From Pseudoxanthomonas sp. J31 (GTDB lineage Bacteria > Pseudomonadota > Gammaproteobacteria > Xanthomonadales > Xanthomonadaceae), in assembly GCF_000510725.1 (NCBI RefSeq), contig NZ_AZNZ01000002.1, forward strand, positions 372,001-436,000: a stretch of DNA of 64,000 nucleotides. The letters are read 5' to 3'. The notes under the pieces were generated by a model. The model saw nothing but the letters and a program-made list of their open reading frames with translations, was not told where the DNA came from and did not search any database. A program made the position numbers and the translations under genes. Each line of letters opens with the position of its first letter. The stretch's first letter is position 1. This document shows positions 17,655 through 26,018 of this stretch, piece after piece.

Positions 17655-18562
17655 GCCAGCCGGCCCTCCAGGGTGCGCTGCTGGGAGCGGTTGAAGACCA
17701 GGATCGGCACCAGCAGCAGGAGCAGCATCACGATCGCCACCGCCGAGGCCGCCGGCCAGTCGCGGTTGTTGAAGAACTCGCCCCACAGCACCCGGCCGAT
17801 CATCAGCGTGTCCGGGCCGCCGAGCATCTCCGGGATCACGAACTCGCCCACGGTCGGGATCATCACCAGCATGCAGCCGGCGATGATGCCCGAGCGCGAC
17901 AGCGGCAGGGTGATGCGCACGAACGCCTTCCACGGCCGCGCACCGAGGTCGTAGGCGGCCTCCAGCAGGCGGTGGTCGAGCTTCACCAGGTTGGCGTACA
18001 GCGGCAGGATCATGAACGGCAGGTAGCAGTAGACGATGCCGATGTAGGCCGCCAGCGGGGTGTAGAGGATGCGCAGCGGCGCGTCGACCAGCCCGGTCCA
18101 CAGCAGGAAGCGGTTGAGGATGCCGTTGGCGTCGAGGATGCCGATCCAGGCGTAGACCCGGATCAGGAACGAGGTCCACGACGGCAGCACCACCGCCATC
18201 AGCGCGATGTTGCGGGTGGCCGGCGTCATCCGCGCGATGAAGTAGGCCATCGGGTAGCCGATCAGCAGGCACAGCACGGTGGAGACCACCGCAATCCTGA
18301 TCGAGCTGAGGTAGGCCAGGCCGTACTGCGGGTCGGTGAACAGCGCCGCGTAGTTGCCCAGGTTCAGGCGCAGGTGCAGCGCCTTGTCCACCACCTCCAC
18401 GATGGGCGTGTACGGCGGCATGGCGATGGCCAGCCGCGAGAAGGAGATCTTCAGCACGATCAGGAACGGGATCGCGAAGAAGAACAGCAGCCACAGGAAG
18501 GGGATGGCGATCACCGCCCACCGCCCCGAGGGCAGGTACCTGGCCAGCGCGCGCATGTTCAT
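17651..18562 (-). CDS. potH: Putrescine ABC transporter permease PotH
   Basis: This is the first permease of the importer, 303 residues. The N-terminal helix is WAVIAIPFLWLLFFFAIPFLIVLKISFS, followed by the periplasmic loop of the PotH/PotB family and the EAA motif LLEAAYDLGARPWKAFVRITLPLSRSGI. The start ATG at 18562 overlaps the potG stop, and its end overlaps potI, an ATGA chain typical of a tightly coupled ABC operon. A few upstream in-frame codons overlap potG and are not needed. Confidence 0.95.
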   Translation of the reverse strand: MNMRALARYLPSGRWAVIAIPFLWLLFFFAIPFLIVLKISFSRLAIAMPPYTPIVEVVDKALHLRLNLGNYAALFTDPQYGLAYLSSIRIAVVSTVLCLLIGYPMAYFIARMTPATRNIALMAVVLPSWTSFLIRVYAWIGILDANGILNRFLLWTGLVDAPLRILYTPLAAYIGIVYCYLPFMILPLYANLVKLDHRLLEAAYDLGARPWKAFVRITLPLSRSGIIAGCMLVMIPTVGEFVIPEMLGGPDTLMIGRVLWGEFFNNRDWPAASAVAIVMLLLLLVPILVFNRSQQRTLEGRLA

Positions 18563-19698
18563 GACAGCAGCACCACGCCGTCGCTGTCGCGCCACCACAC
18601 CCAGACCTCGTCGTTCCAGGTCAGGTCGTCGCTGGCCCAGCGCTGCTGGTTGGCGAAGTTGACCAGCAGCTTGGAGCCGCTGGGCAGGCGCACGTGGAAC
18701 ACCGAGTGGCTGCCGAAGTAGGCGATGTCCTCGATGATGCCGCGGGCCTTGTTGTACTGCTGGTCCGGCTCGGACTTGCCGATGCCCAGCTTCTCCGGGC
18801 GCAGCGCGAACGACACCGGCTGGCCCTCGAAGCCGGTGATGCCGTGGCCGATGTAGATCGGGGCATCGAACGCCGGGGTGCGCAGGGTGACGTAGTCCGG
18901 CTGGTCGTCGTCGATCACCGCGTCCACCAGGTTGACCGAGCCGATGAATTCGGCGGCGAAGCGGTTGGCCGGCTGCTCGTAGATCTCGTCCGGCTTGCCG
19001 ACCTGCTGGATCCAGCCCTGGTCCATCAGCGCGATGCGGCTGGCCATGGTCATCGCCTCCTCCTGGTCGTGGGTGACCATCACGCAGGTCACCCCGGAGG
19101 ACTCGATGATGTTGACCAGCTCCAGCTGCATGCGCGAGCGCAGCTTCTTGTCCAGCGCGCCCATCGGCTCGTCCAGCAGCAGCAGCTTCGGCCCCTTGGC
19201 CAGCGAGCGGGCCAGGGCCACGCGCTGCTGCTGGCCGCCGGACAGCTGGTGCGGCTTGCGCTTGGCCAGCTTGCCCAGCTGCACCAGCTCCAGCATCTCC
19301 CCCACCCGCTTGCGGATGGCGTCGCGCGACAGGCCGTCCTGCTTGAGGCCGAAGGCGATGTTCTGCTCCACGGTCATGTGCGGGAACAGGGCGTAGGACT
19401 GGAACATCATGTTGATCGGCCGCTCGTACGGCGGCAGGTCGTTCATGACCTCCCCGTCCAGCACGATGCGGCCGCGGGTCGGCCGCTCGAACCCGGCCAG
19501 GCAGCGCAGCAGGGTGGACTTGCCGCTGCCCGAGCCGCCCAGCAGGGCGAAGATCTCGCCCTTGCGGATCTCCAGGCTGACGTCGTCCACGGCGACGAAG
19601 CCGTCGAATTCCTTGCGCACGTTCTCGATGCGCAGGTACCCGGCCGGGTCGCCACCGGGGGCGGGAGTCGGGTTAGCGCGTTCGGGGCTTGACGCCAT
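18559..19698 (-). CDS. potG: Polyamine ABC transporter ATP-binding protein PotG/PotA
   Basis: This is the ATPase of the importer, 379 residues. Walker A GGSGSGKST is near residues 54-62, the signature is LSGGQQQRVALARSLAKGP, Walker B is LLLLDEPMGALD and the H loop is VMVTHDQEEAMT. A C-terminal TOBE-type domain contains VSFALRPEKLGIG. GGAG five bases before ATG 19698 supports this start rather than one seven codons upstream. Its stop overlaps potH. The operon supplies two binding proteins for one ATPase. Confidence 0.95.
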   Translation of the reverse strand: MASSPERANPTPAPGGDPAGYLRIENVRKEFDGFVAVDDVSLEIRKGEIFALLGGSGSGKSTLLRCLAGFERPTRGRIVLDGEVMNDLPPYERPINMMFQSYALFPHMTVEQNIAFGLKQDGLSRDAIRKRVGEMLELVQLGKLAKRKPHQLSGGQQQRVALARSLAKGPKLLLLDEPMGALDKKLRSRMQLELVNIIESSGVTCVMVTHDQEEAMTMASRIALMDQGWIQQVGKPDEIYEQPANRFAAEFIGSVNLVDAVIDDDQPDYVTLRTPAFDAPIYIGHGITGFEGQPVSFALRPEKLGIGKSEPDQQYNKARGIIEDIAYFGSHSVFHVRLPSGSKLLVNFANQQRWASDDLTWNDEVWVWWRDSDGVVLLS

Positions 19699-19764
19699 GT
19701 TTACTCCATTGGCAGGCATGGGGGCGGGCCGCCGCGGCGGCCCGCACCTGCGGTTGCGTGCAGC

Positions 19765-20901
19765 CTAGCGGCCGCTCTTCAGTTCGGTCCAGATCCGGGT
19801 GTACAGGCGGTCCACTTCCGGCGGCACCACCGCCAGCATGAACAGCTTCCCGGCCACTTCCGGCGGCGGGTAGATGGTCGGGTCGTTGCGGATTTCCTCG
19901 TCCACCTGCTCCAGCGAGGCCGGCACCGGGTTGGGAAAGCTGACGTAGTTGGTGTTGCTGGCGGCCACGTCCGGGCGCAGCAGGTAGTCGATGAAGGCGT
20001 AGGCCTGGTCGATGTTCTTCGCGTCCCTGGGGATGGCCAGCATGTCGAAGAACAGCGGCGCGCCCTCCTTCGGGATCGCGTAGGCCACCTTGACCCCGTT
20101 GCCGGCCTCCTCGGCGCGGTCGCGGGCCTGCAGCACGTCGCCGGACCAGCCCATCACCAGGCAGGCGCTGCCGTTGGCCAGGGCGTCGATGTACTGGCTG
20201 GAGTGGAAGGTGCGGATGTAGGGCCGGATCTTCGCCAGCAGCGCCGCGCCCTTGCGGATCACCTCCGGGTCGTGGCTGTTCGGGTCCTCGCCCAGGTAGG
20301 CCAGCGCCGCCGGGATCGCCTCGCTCGGCGTGTCCAGCAGCATCACCCCGCAGTGCGCCAGCTTCGAGACCTTGTCCGGGTCGAACAGCAGGCTCCAGCT
20401 GTCGGCCACCTCGGCGCTGCCGAAGGCCTCCACCACCTTGTCGACGTTGTAGCCGATGCCGGTGGTGCCCCACAGGTAGGGCACGGCGTACTGGTTGCCG
20501 GGGTCCTGGATCGCGATGCGCTCCATCAGCGCCGGGTCCAGCCCGGAGTAGTTCTCCAGCCGCGACTTGTCCAGCGGCTGGAACACCCCGGCCTGGATCT
20601 GCCGGCCGAGGAACTGCAGCGAGGGCACGACCACGTCGAAGCCCGAGCCGCCGGCCAGCAGCTTGGCCTCCAGCAGCTCGTTGCTGTCGAACATCCCGTA
20701 GGTGACCTTGATCCCGGTCTCGCGCTCGAAGCCGGGGATGGTGTCCTCGGCGATGTAGTCGGACCAGTTGTAGACGTGCACCACCCCGGCCGCGGCGGGC
20801 CTGGCCCCGTCCCCGCCGGCTTCCTCCCCGGACCCGCCGCATCCGGCCAGCCCGAGCACCACTACCAGACAGCCCAGCAATCCAGACTTGCACGTACCCA
20901 T
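19765..20901 (-). CDS. potF: Polyamine-binding lipoprotein PotF, copy 1 (downstream)
   Basis: This is the periplasmic receptor for a polyamine importer, 378 residues. The signal ends in the lipobox LAGC, followed by a Gly/Glu-rich linker. The mature protein begins VVHVYNWSDYIAEDTIPGFERETGIKVTYGMFDSNE, the PotF/PotD polyamine-binding opening. LMGWSGDVLQARDRAEEAGNGVKVAYAIPKEG-type residues line the ligand cleft. It differs from the next receptor upstream mainly in the first and last thirds, so this is an old duplication. It directly precedes potG. Confidence 0.94.
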   Translation of the reverse strand: MGTCKSGLLGCLVVVLGLAGCGGSGEEAGGDGARPAAAGVVHVYNWSDYIAEDTIPGFERETGIKVTYGMFDSNELLEAKLLAGGSGFDVVVPSLQFLGRQIQAGVFQPLDKSRLENYSGLDPALMERIAIQDPGNQYAVPYLWGTTGIGYNVDKVVEAFGSAEVADSWSLLFDPDKVSKLAHCGVMLLDTPSEAIPAALAYLGEDPNSHDPEVIRKGAALLAKIRPYIRTFHSSQYIDALANGSACLVMGWSGDVLQARDRAEEAGNGVKVAYAIPKEGAPLFFDMLAIPRDAKNIDQAYAFIDYLLRPDVAASNTNYVSFPNPVPASLEQVDEEIRNDPTIYPPPEVAGKLFMLAVVPPEVDRLYTRIWTELKSGR

Positions 20902-21055
20902 CGCATCCCCTTTGCCCCGCAGGGCCTGTGGTGATCCCCGACTCCATGGCGGCGGACGGCGGCCGGATTGCTCCGGCTGCCGCCCGGCCAGGGCCGCGGC
21001 CTCCGACGGATGCGCGGGCCGGGCGCCACCCCGCGGGCGGCGCCGGCCGCAGGGC

Positions 21056-22180
21056 TTACTTGCCCTGCTTGATCTCCGTCCAGAGCCGCGTGTACAGCCT
21101 GTCCGTCTCCGGCGAGTTGATCGCGTAGGTGAACATCTTCGCGGCCACCTCCTCCGGCGGGTAGATCGTGGGATCGTTGCGGATCTCCTCGTCCACCAGC
21201 GGGGTCGCGGCGCTCACCGGGTTGGCGTAATGGATGTAATTGGTGTTGTTGGCGGCCACCTGCGGGTCGAGCAGGTAGTTGATGAACGCGTGCGCGTTCT
21301 GCGGGTGCTTCGCATCGGCCGGGATGGCCAGCATGTCGAACCACTGCGGGGCGCCTTCCTTCGGGATCGAGTAGGCGACGTTGACGCCGTTCTCGGCCTC
21401 CTCGGCGCGGTCGCGGGCCTGGATGATGTCGCCCGACCAGCCCACCGCCAGGCAGATGCTGCCGTTGGCCAGGGCGCTGACGTACTGGCTGGAATGGAAG
21501 TTCTGCACGTACGGGCGGATCGACTTGATCAGGTCGGCCGCCTTCTGCAGCTTCTCCGGGTCGCCGCTGTGCGGGTCCTCGCCCAGGTAGTGCAGCGCGA
21601 TCGGGAGCATGTCCGCCGGGGTATCCAGCAGGGTCACGCCGCAGTCCTTCAGCTTGCTGATGTTCTCCGGCTTGAACACGATGTCCCAGCTGTTGGCGAC
21701 CTCGGTGGAACCGAAGATCTCGGTGATCTTGTCCACGTTGTAGCCGATGCCGGTGGTGCCCATCATGTAGGGCACGCCGTACTCGTTGCCCGGATCCTGG
21801 CCGGCGATGCGCTCCAGGATCTTCGGGTCGATGTTGGCCAGGTTCGGGATCTTGCCCTTGTCGAGCTTCATGAACACGCCGGCCTGGATCTGGCGGCCGA
21901 AGAAGTTCAGGGTCGGGACCACCACGTCGTAGCCGCTGGAACCGGCCAGCAGCTTGGTCTCCAGCACCTCGTCGCTGTCGTAGACGTCGTAGGTGACGCG
22001 GATGCCGGTCTGCTCCTGGAAGCCGGGGATGGTCTCCTCGGCGATGTAGTCGGAGTAGTTGTAGACGTTGAGGACCTTCTCCTCGCCGCCATCGCCCGGC
22101 CCCTGCGCGGCATCGTCCTTGCCGCCACAGGCGGCAAGCAGGGTGGCGGCAATGCCCAGGGAGAGCAGGCGGAGCTTCAT
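21056..22180 (-). CDS. potF: Polyamine-binding lipoprotein PotF, copy 2 (upstream)
   Basis: This is a second periplasmic polyamine receptor, 374 residues, with lipobox LLAAC. The mature start VLNVYNYSDYIAEETIPGFQEQTGIRVTYDVYDSDE parallels copy 1, as does AVGWSGDIIQARDRAEEAENGVNVAYSIPKEGAPQWFDM. Two receptors feeding one permease pair usually broaden the ligand range (for example putrescine versus spermidine), but which copy binds what cannot be read. The SD GAGGAA is well placed. Confidence 0.94.
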   Translation of the reverse strand: MKLRLLSLGIAATLLAACGGKDDAAQGPGDGGEEKVLNVYNYSDYIAEETIPGFQEQTGIRVTYDVYDSDEVLETKLLAGSSGYDVVVPTLNFFGRQIQAGVFMKLDKGKIPNLANIDPKILERIAGQDPGNEYGVPYMMGTTGIGYNVDKITEIFGSTEVANSWDIVFKPENISKLKDCGVTLLDTPADMLPIALHYLGEDPHSGDPEKLQKAADLIKSIRPYVQNFHSSQYVSALANGSICLAVGWSGDIIQARDRAEEAENGVNVAYSIPKEGAPQWFDMLAIPADAKHPQNAHAFINYLLDPQVAANNTNYIHYANPVSAATPLVDEEIRNDPTIYPPEEVAAKMFTYAINSPETDRLYTRLWTEIKQGK

Positions 22181-22253
22181 CGCAGGTTCCTCGGAGGAAG
22201 GGGAGTTCAGGTGGTTCAGGTTAGCGCTGGCGGGGGGCTTTGCCCATCCCTTT

Positions 22254-23618
22254 TCAGCGGCCGATCGCCTCGGCGGTCTCGTCCAGGGCCTTCCAGGCCT
22301 TGTCGAACAGCTCGTCGACCTGCCCGCGGTCCAGGACCAGGGGCGGCGACAGCAGCATGGAGTCGTAGGTGGCGCGCAGGATCAGGCCGTGGCGCAGGGC
22401 GATGTCCCGGCACAGGCCGCCGACCTTGCCGCGCTCCGGGAAGAACGCCCGCCGGCGCTTGTCCGGGACCAGCTCCAGGGCGCCCATGAAGCCCACGATC
22501 CGGGCCTCGCCCACCAGCCGGTGCTGGCCCAGCTCGGCCCAGCGCTGGGCCAGGTAGGGGGCGACCTCCTCGCGGGCGCGCTCGACGATTTGCTCGTCGC
22601 GCATGATCCGCAGGTTCTCCAGGGCCACCGCGGCGCACACCGGGTGGCCGGAATAGGTCGCGCCATGGGCCAGCTCGCCGCCGGCCTCCTTGAGCACCCC
22701 CGCCACCCGGTCGTTGAACAGGGCCGCGCCCAGCGGGATGTAGCCGGAGGTGATGCCCTTGGCGATGGTCATCACGTCCGGCTGGAAGCCGAAATGCTGG
22801 CAGCCGAACCACTGCCCGGTGCGGCCGAAGCCGCAGATCACCTCGTCGGCCACCAGCAGCACGTCGTACTGGCGGCAGATCCGCTCGACCTCCTTCCAGT
22901 AGCTCATCGGCGGGATGTAGACGCCGATGGCGCCCATGACCGGCTCGCCGATGAAGGCGGCCACCCGCTCCGGCCCCAGCTCCAGGATCTTCTGTTCCAG
23001 GCGGCGGGCGGCGGCGATGCCGTACTCCTCCTCCGACAGGTCGCCGCCATCGGCGAACCAGAACGGCGGGTCGATGTGGTGGATGTCCGGGATCGGCAGC
23101 CCGCCCTGCTCGTGCATGCCCTTCATCCCGCCCAGGCTGGCGCCGGCCACGGTGGTGCCGTGGTAGCCGTTGTGGCGGCCGATGAAGATGTTCTTCTGCG
23201 GCTGGTCCTGCACCGCCCAGAAGTGGCGCACCAGGCGCAGGATGGTGTCGTTGGCCTCCGAGCCGGAGTTGACGAAGAAGGCGTGGTTGACGTCCCCGGG
23301 GGCCAGCTCGGCCAGCTGCGCGGCCAGGCGGATGGTCGGCTCGGTGGTGCACTGGAAGAAGCTGTTGTAGTAGGCCAGCTGCTCCATCTGCCGGGCCGCG
23401 GCCTGGCCCAGCTCCTTGCGGCCGTAGCCGATGTTCACGCACCACAGGCCGGCGAAGGCGTCCAGCAGCCTGTTGCCCTCCGCGTCCCAGACGTAGCAGC
23501 CCTCGCCGCGCACCAGCACCCGGGTTCCGCGCTTGGCCAGGGCAGCGTTGTCGTTGAACGGGTGCAGGTGGTGGGCGGCGTCCAGGCGCTGCAGTTCGGG
23601 CAGGTCGATCGGGGCCAT
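22254..23618 (-). CDS. spuC: Polyamine (putrescine) : pyruvate aminotransferase, SpuC-like
   Basis: This is a class III PLP aminotransferase of 454 residues. The PLP lysine lies in MTIAKGITSGYIPLGAAL, the Asp in VADEVICGFGRTG, and NSGSEANDT and NGYHGTTVAGASLGG are visible. The opening HPFNDNAALAKRGTRVLVRGEGCYVWDAEGN matches SpuC-type enzymes that transaminate putrescine or its derivatives to aldehydes. ATG 23618 is preferred over one ten codons upstream because it matches the family start. It sits between the gamma-glutamylputrescine synthetase and the receptors, so the substrate is almost certainly a polyamine or its glutamylated form. Confidence 0.92.
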   Translation of the reverse strand: MAPIDLPELQRLDAAHHLHPFNDNAALAKRGTRVLVRGEGCYVWDAEGNRLLDAFAGLWCVNIGYGRKELGQAAARQMEQLAYYNSFFQCTTEPTIRLAAQLAELAPGDVNHAFFVNSGSEANDTILRLVRHFWAVQDQPQKNIFIGRHNGYHGTTVAGASLGGMKGMHEQGGLPIPDIHHIDPPFWFADGGDLSEEEYGIAAARRLEQKILELGPERVAAFIGEPVMGAIGVYIPPMSYWKEVERICRQYDVLLVADEVICGFGRTGQWFGCQHFGFQPDVMTIAKGITSGYIPLGAALFNDRVAGVLKEAGGELAHGATYSGHPVCAAVALENLRIMRDEQIVERAREEVAPYLAQRWAELGQHRLVGEARIVGFMGALELVPDKRRRAFFPERGKVGGLCRDIALRHGLILRATYDSMLLSPPLVLDRGQVDELFDKAWKALDETAEAIGR

Positions 23619-23673
23619 GCGGCGGGGTTCCTCGGGTTGTCGGGCCACGCGCCGGCCGGCGGCGCGCGGCGGG

Positions 23674-25065
23674 TCAGACGTTCAGCAGCAGGAACTCGCG
23701 CTCCCAGGAGCTGATCACGCGGAAGAAGGTCTCGTATTCCTTGCGCTTGACCGAGACGTAGGCGCGCACGAAGCGCGGCCCCAGCAGGGTCGCCAGCGGG
23801 GTACAGGTCTCCAGCTCGTCCAGCGCCTCGCCCAGCGAGCGCGGCAGGTCGTAGCCCAGCTCCTTGGCGCTGACCTCGGTCGGCCCGGTCGGGGTGAGCT
23901 TTTCGCGGATGCCCAGCAGGCCGCAGGCCAGGGTCGCGGCCATGGCCAGGTACGGATTGGCGTCGGAGCCGGCGAAGCGGCTCTCCACCCGCTGGTTTTC
24001 CGGGGTGTCCATCGGCACGCGCAGGCCGCAGGTGCGGTTGTCGTAGCCCCAGCGCACGTTGCTGGGCGAGACCTCGCCGAACATCAGCCGGCGGTAGGAG
24101 TTCACGTTCGGGGCGAAGAACGCCATCGCCATCGGCACGTACTTCTGCAGGCCGGCCAGGTAGTGGCCGAACACCTCGCTGAACTCGCCGGGTTTCTTCC
24201 CGGTGAACACGTTGCGGCCCCTGCGGTCCACCAGGCTCTGGTGGATGTGCATGGCACTGCCCGGCTCGGTCTCCATCGGCTTGGCCAGGAAGGTGGCGTA
24301 CACGCCGTGGCGCATCGCCGCCTCGCGCATGGTGCGCTTGAACAGGAATACCTGGTCGGCCAGCGACAGGGCGCCTGCGTGGGTGAAGTTGACCTCCAGC
24401 TGCGCCGCGCCGGACTCGTGGATCAGGGTGTCCACGTCCAGCTCCATCGCGTCGCAGTAGTCGTACATCAGGTCCAGGATCGGGTCGAACTCGTTGACCG
24501 CGTCGATCGAGTACGACTGCCGCGCCGTCTCCGGGCGGCCGGAGCGACCGGCCGGGGGCAGCAGCGGGAAGTCCGGGTCGGTGTTCTTCTGCACCAGGAA
24601 GAACTCCAGCTCCGGCGCGACCACCGGCCGCAGGCCTTCCTTCTCGTATTCGGCCAGCACCTTGCGCAGCACGTTGCGCGGCGCCAGCTCGTGCGGATGG
24701 CCGTCCTTGGTGTAGCAGTCGTGGATGATCTGGGCGGTCGGGTCGGTGGCCCAGGGCACCATCCGCACCGTGTCCGGATCCGGCCGCAGCAGCATGTCCG
24801 AATCCGAGGGCGAGGTCAGTTCGTAGTAGTCGTCCGGGTAGTCGCCGGTGACGGTGGTGGCGAAGATGCCTTCCGGCAGGCGGGTGCCGTAGTCGTGGCT
24901 GAACTTGTCGGCCGGGATGATCTTGCCGCGCGCGTTGCCGGTGATGTCCGGCACCAGGCACTCCACCTCGGTGATGTGCCGCTCCTTGAGCCAGCGCCGC
25001 AGCGAGTTCTCCTGCTGCTGCTCGGCGGTGGCCTCGGGTTTTCGGGTGCGTCTGCGTGTACTCAT
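23674..25065 (-). CDS. puuA: Gamma-glutamylpolyamine synthetase (glutamine synthetase family), PuuA/PauA-like
   Basis: This enzyme ligates glutamate to putrescine using ATP, the entry step of the gamma-glutamylated route. It is a 463-residue GS-fold protein: the N-terminal beta-grasp has PDITGNARGKIIPA, the metal ligands are in PELEFFLV and the catalytic barrel has GSAMHIHQSLVD, PNVNSYRRL and NRTCGLRVP. The true glutamine synthetase adenylylation loop is missing, as in PuuA. ATG 25065 overlaps the puuD stop by four bases. A second family member is divergent at 26019. Substrate assignment rests on the context. Confidence 0.93.
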   Translation of the reverse strand: MSTRRRTRKPEATAEQQQENSLRRWLKERHITEVECLVPDITGNARGKIIPADKFSHDYGTRLPEGIFATTVTGDYPDDYYELTSPSDSDMLLRPDPDTVRMVPWATDPTAQIIHDCYTKDGHPHELAPRNVLRKVLAEYEKEGLRPVVAPELEFFLVQKNTDPDFPLLPPAGRSGRPETARQSYSIDAVNEFDPILDLMYDYCDAMELDVDTLIHESGAAQLEVNFTHAGALSLADQVFLFKRTMREAAMRHGVYATFLAKPMETEPGSAMHIHQSLVDRRGRNVFTGKKPGEFSEVFGHYLAGLQKYVPMAMAFFAPNVNSYRRLMFGEVSPSNVRWGYDNRTCGLRVPMDTPENQRVESRFAGSDANPYLAMAATLACGLLGIREKLTPTGPTEVSAKELGYDLPRSLGEALDELETCTPLATLLGPRFVRAYVSVKRKEYETFFRVISSWEREFLLLNV

Positions 25066-25850
25066 GCGGTTGTCCGGATGCGTTCGGGAGCCGGCGGGGC
25101 GGCGCGGCGTCCGGCCCAGGCCCGGCAGGCATCGCCGAACGCGCGGAAGATCGCCAGGTAGAAGGGATTGGACGCGACCTGCCACTCGGGATGCCACTGC
25201 ACGCCCAGCAGGAAGCCGGGACCGGTGCCGCGGAAGGCCTCGACCAGGCCGTCCGGGGCGGTGGCTTCCACCACCAGGCCGTCGGCGAGCCGGGCGATGC
25301 CCTGCCCATGCAGCGAGTTCACCCGCACCCGCCCGGCGCCGGCCAGCGAGGCCAGCAGCCCGCCCGGGGCGAGGCTGATCTCGTGCGCGGGGCCGTACTG
25401 GACGTCCAGCGGGTCCTCCAGGTTCTCGCGGTGGTCCATCATGCCGGGCACCTCGTGCACCTTCTGGTGCAGGCGGCCGCCCAGGGCCACGTTGACCTCC
25501 TGCAGGCCGCGGCAGATCGCCAGCACCGGCAGGCCCATGGCAATCGCGCGCGGGGCCAGGGCCAGGGTGCTGGCGTCGCGGGCCGGGTCGTGCAGGTTGC
25601 CTTCCCAGCTGGGCTCGTCGCTGTAGTGGTGCGGCTCGATGTTGCTGACCGCGCCGGTCAGCAGCAGGCCGTCCAGGCGCGACAGCCAGGCATCCGGATC
25701 CAGCGGCGGATCCAGCGAGGGCATCAGGACCGGGGTCGCGCCGGCGCCTTCGACCACCGCGCGCACGTACTTCTCGCCGGCGGCGAGGAACGGGTGCGCT
25801 CCGATCAGTTTGCGGTCGGTGGGCAGTCCGACCAGCGGCGTCAGGGCCAT
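25062..25850 (-). CDS. puuD: Gamma-glutamyl-gamma-aminobutyrate hydrolase
   Basis: PuuD releases GABA and glutamate from gamma-glutamyl-GABA. It is a class I glutamine-amidotransferase-like peptidase, 262 residues. The nucleophile Cys is in LAICRGLQEVNVALGG, the catalytic His in VQWHPEW, and VNSLHGQGI is conserved. It opens with PLVGLPTDRKLIGAHPF. It is the first gene of the eight-gene leftward operon, and its stop overlaps puuA. The upstream divergent region holds two candidate operator copies. Confidence 0.95.
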   Translation of the reverse strand: MALTPLVGLPTDRKLIGAHPFLAAGEKYVRAVVEGAGATPVLMPSLDPPLDPDAWLSRLDGLLLTGAVSNIEPHHYSDEPSWEGNLHDPARDASTLALAPRAIAMGLPVLAICRGLQEVNVALGGRLHQKVHEVPGMMDHRENLEDPLDVQYGPAHEISLAPGGLLASLAGAGRVRVNSLHGQGIARLADGLVVEATAPDGLVEAFRGTGPGFLLGVQWHPEWQVASNPFYLAIFRAFGDACRAWAGRRAAPPAPERIRTTA

Positions 25851-25889
25851 GCGAGCAGCGTCCGATGGCGTTCCGGCAACTTACCCCGG

Positions 25890-25907
25890 GCGTTTTATTT
25901 TTACAAC
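25890..25907. promoter_or_regulatory. Candidate PuuR operator, puuD side
   Basis: GCGTTTTATTTTTACAAC sits 40 bp before puuD in an AT-rich patch. It agrees at 13 of 18 positions with GCGTTGAATTTATCGAAC at 57515 next to puuR. Both have GTT and AAC ends at the same spacing, forming an interrupted dyad. Confidence 0.45.
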
Positions 25908-25955
25908 ACGGCCCGGCCCGCATCCCGCACCACAGCGGTGCATGGACCCGGTGCG

Positions 25956-25973
25956 GCGTTGAGTATTCTTGAC
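25956..25973. promoter_or_regulatory. Second, weaker operator-like copy in the puuD/puuA2 divergent region
   Basis: GCGTTGAGTATTCTTGAC shares its first seven bases with the copy at 57515 but its right end is GAC rather than AAC. It lies 45 bp upstream of the rightward synthetase gene, so it would suit control of that promoter. Confidence 0.3.
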
Positions 25974-26018
25974 GACCGGACCGCTGTTACCCTCGTCCCG
26001 TCCCGCCGAGGTCCCGTC

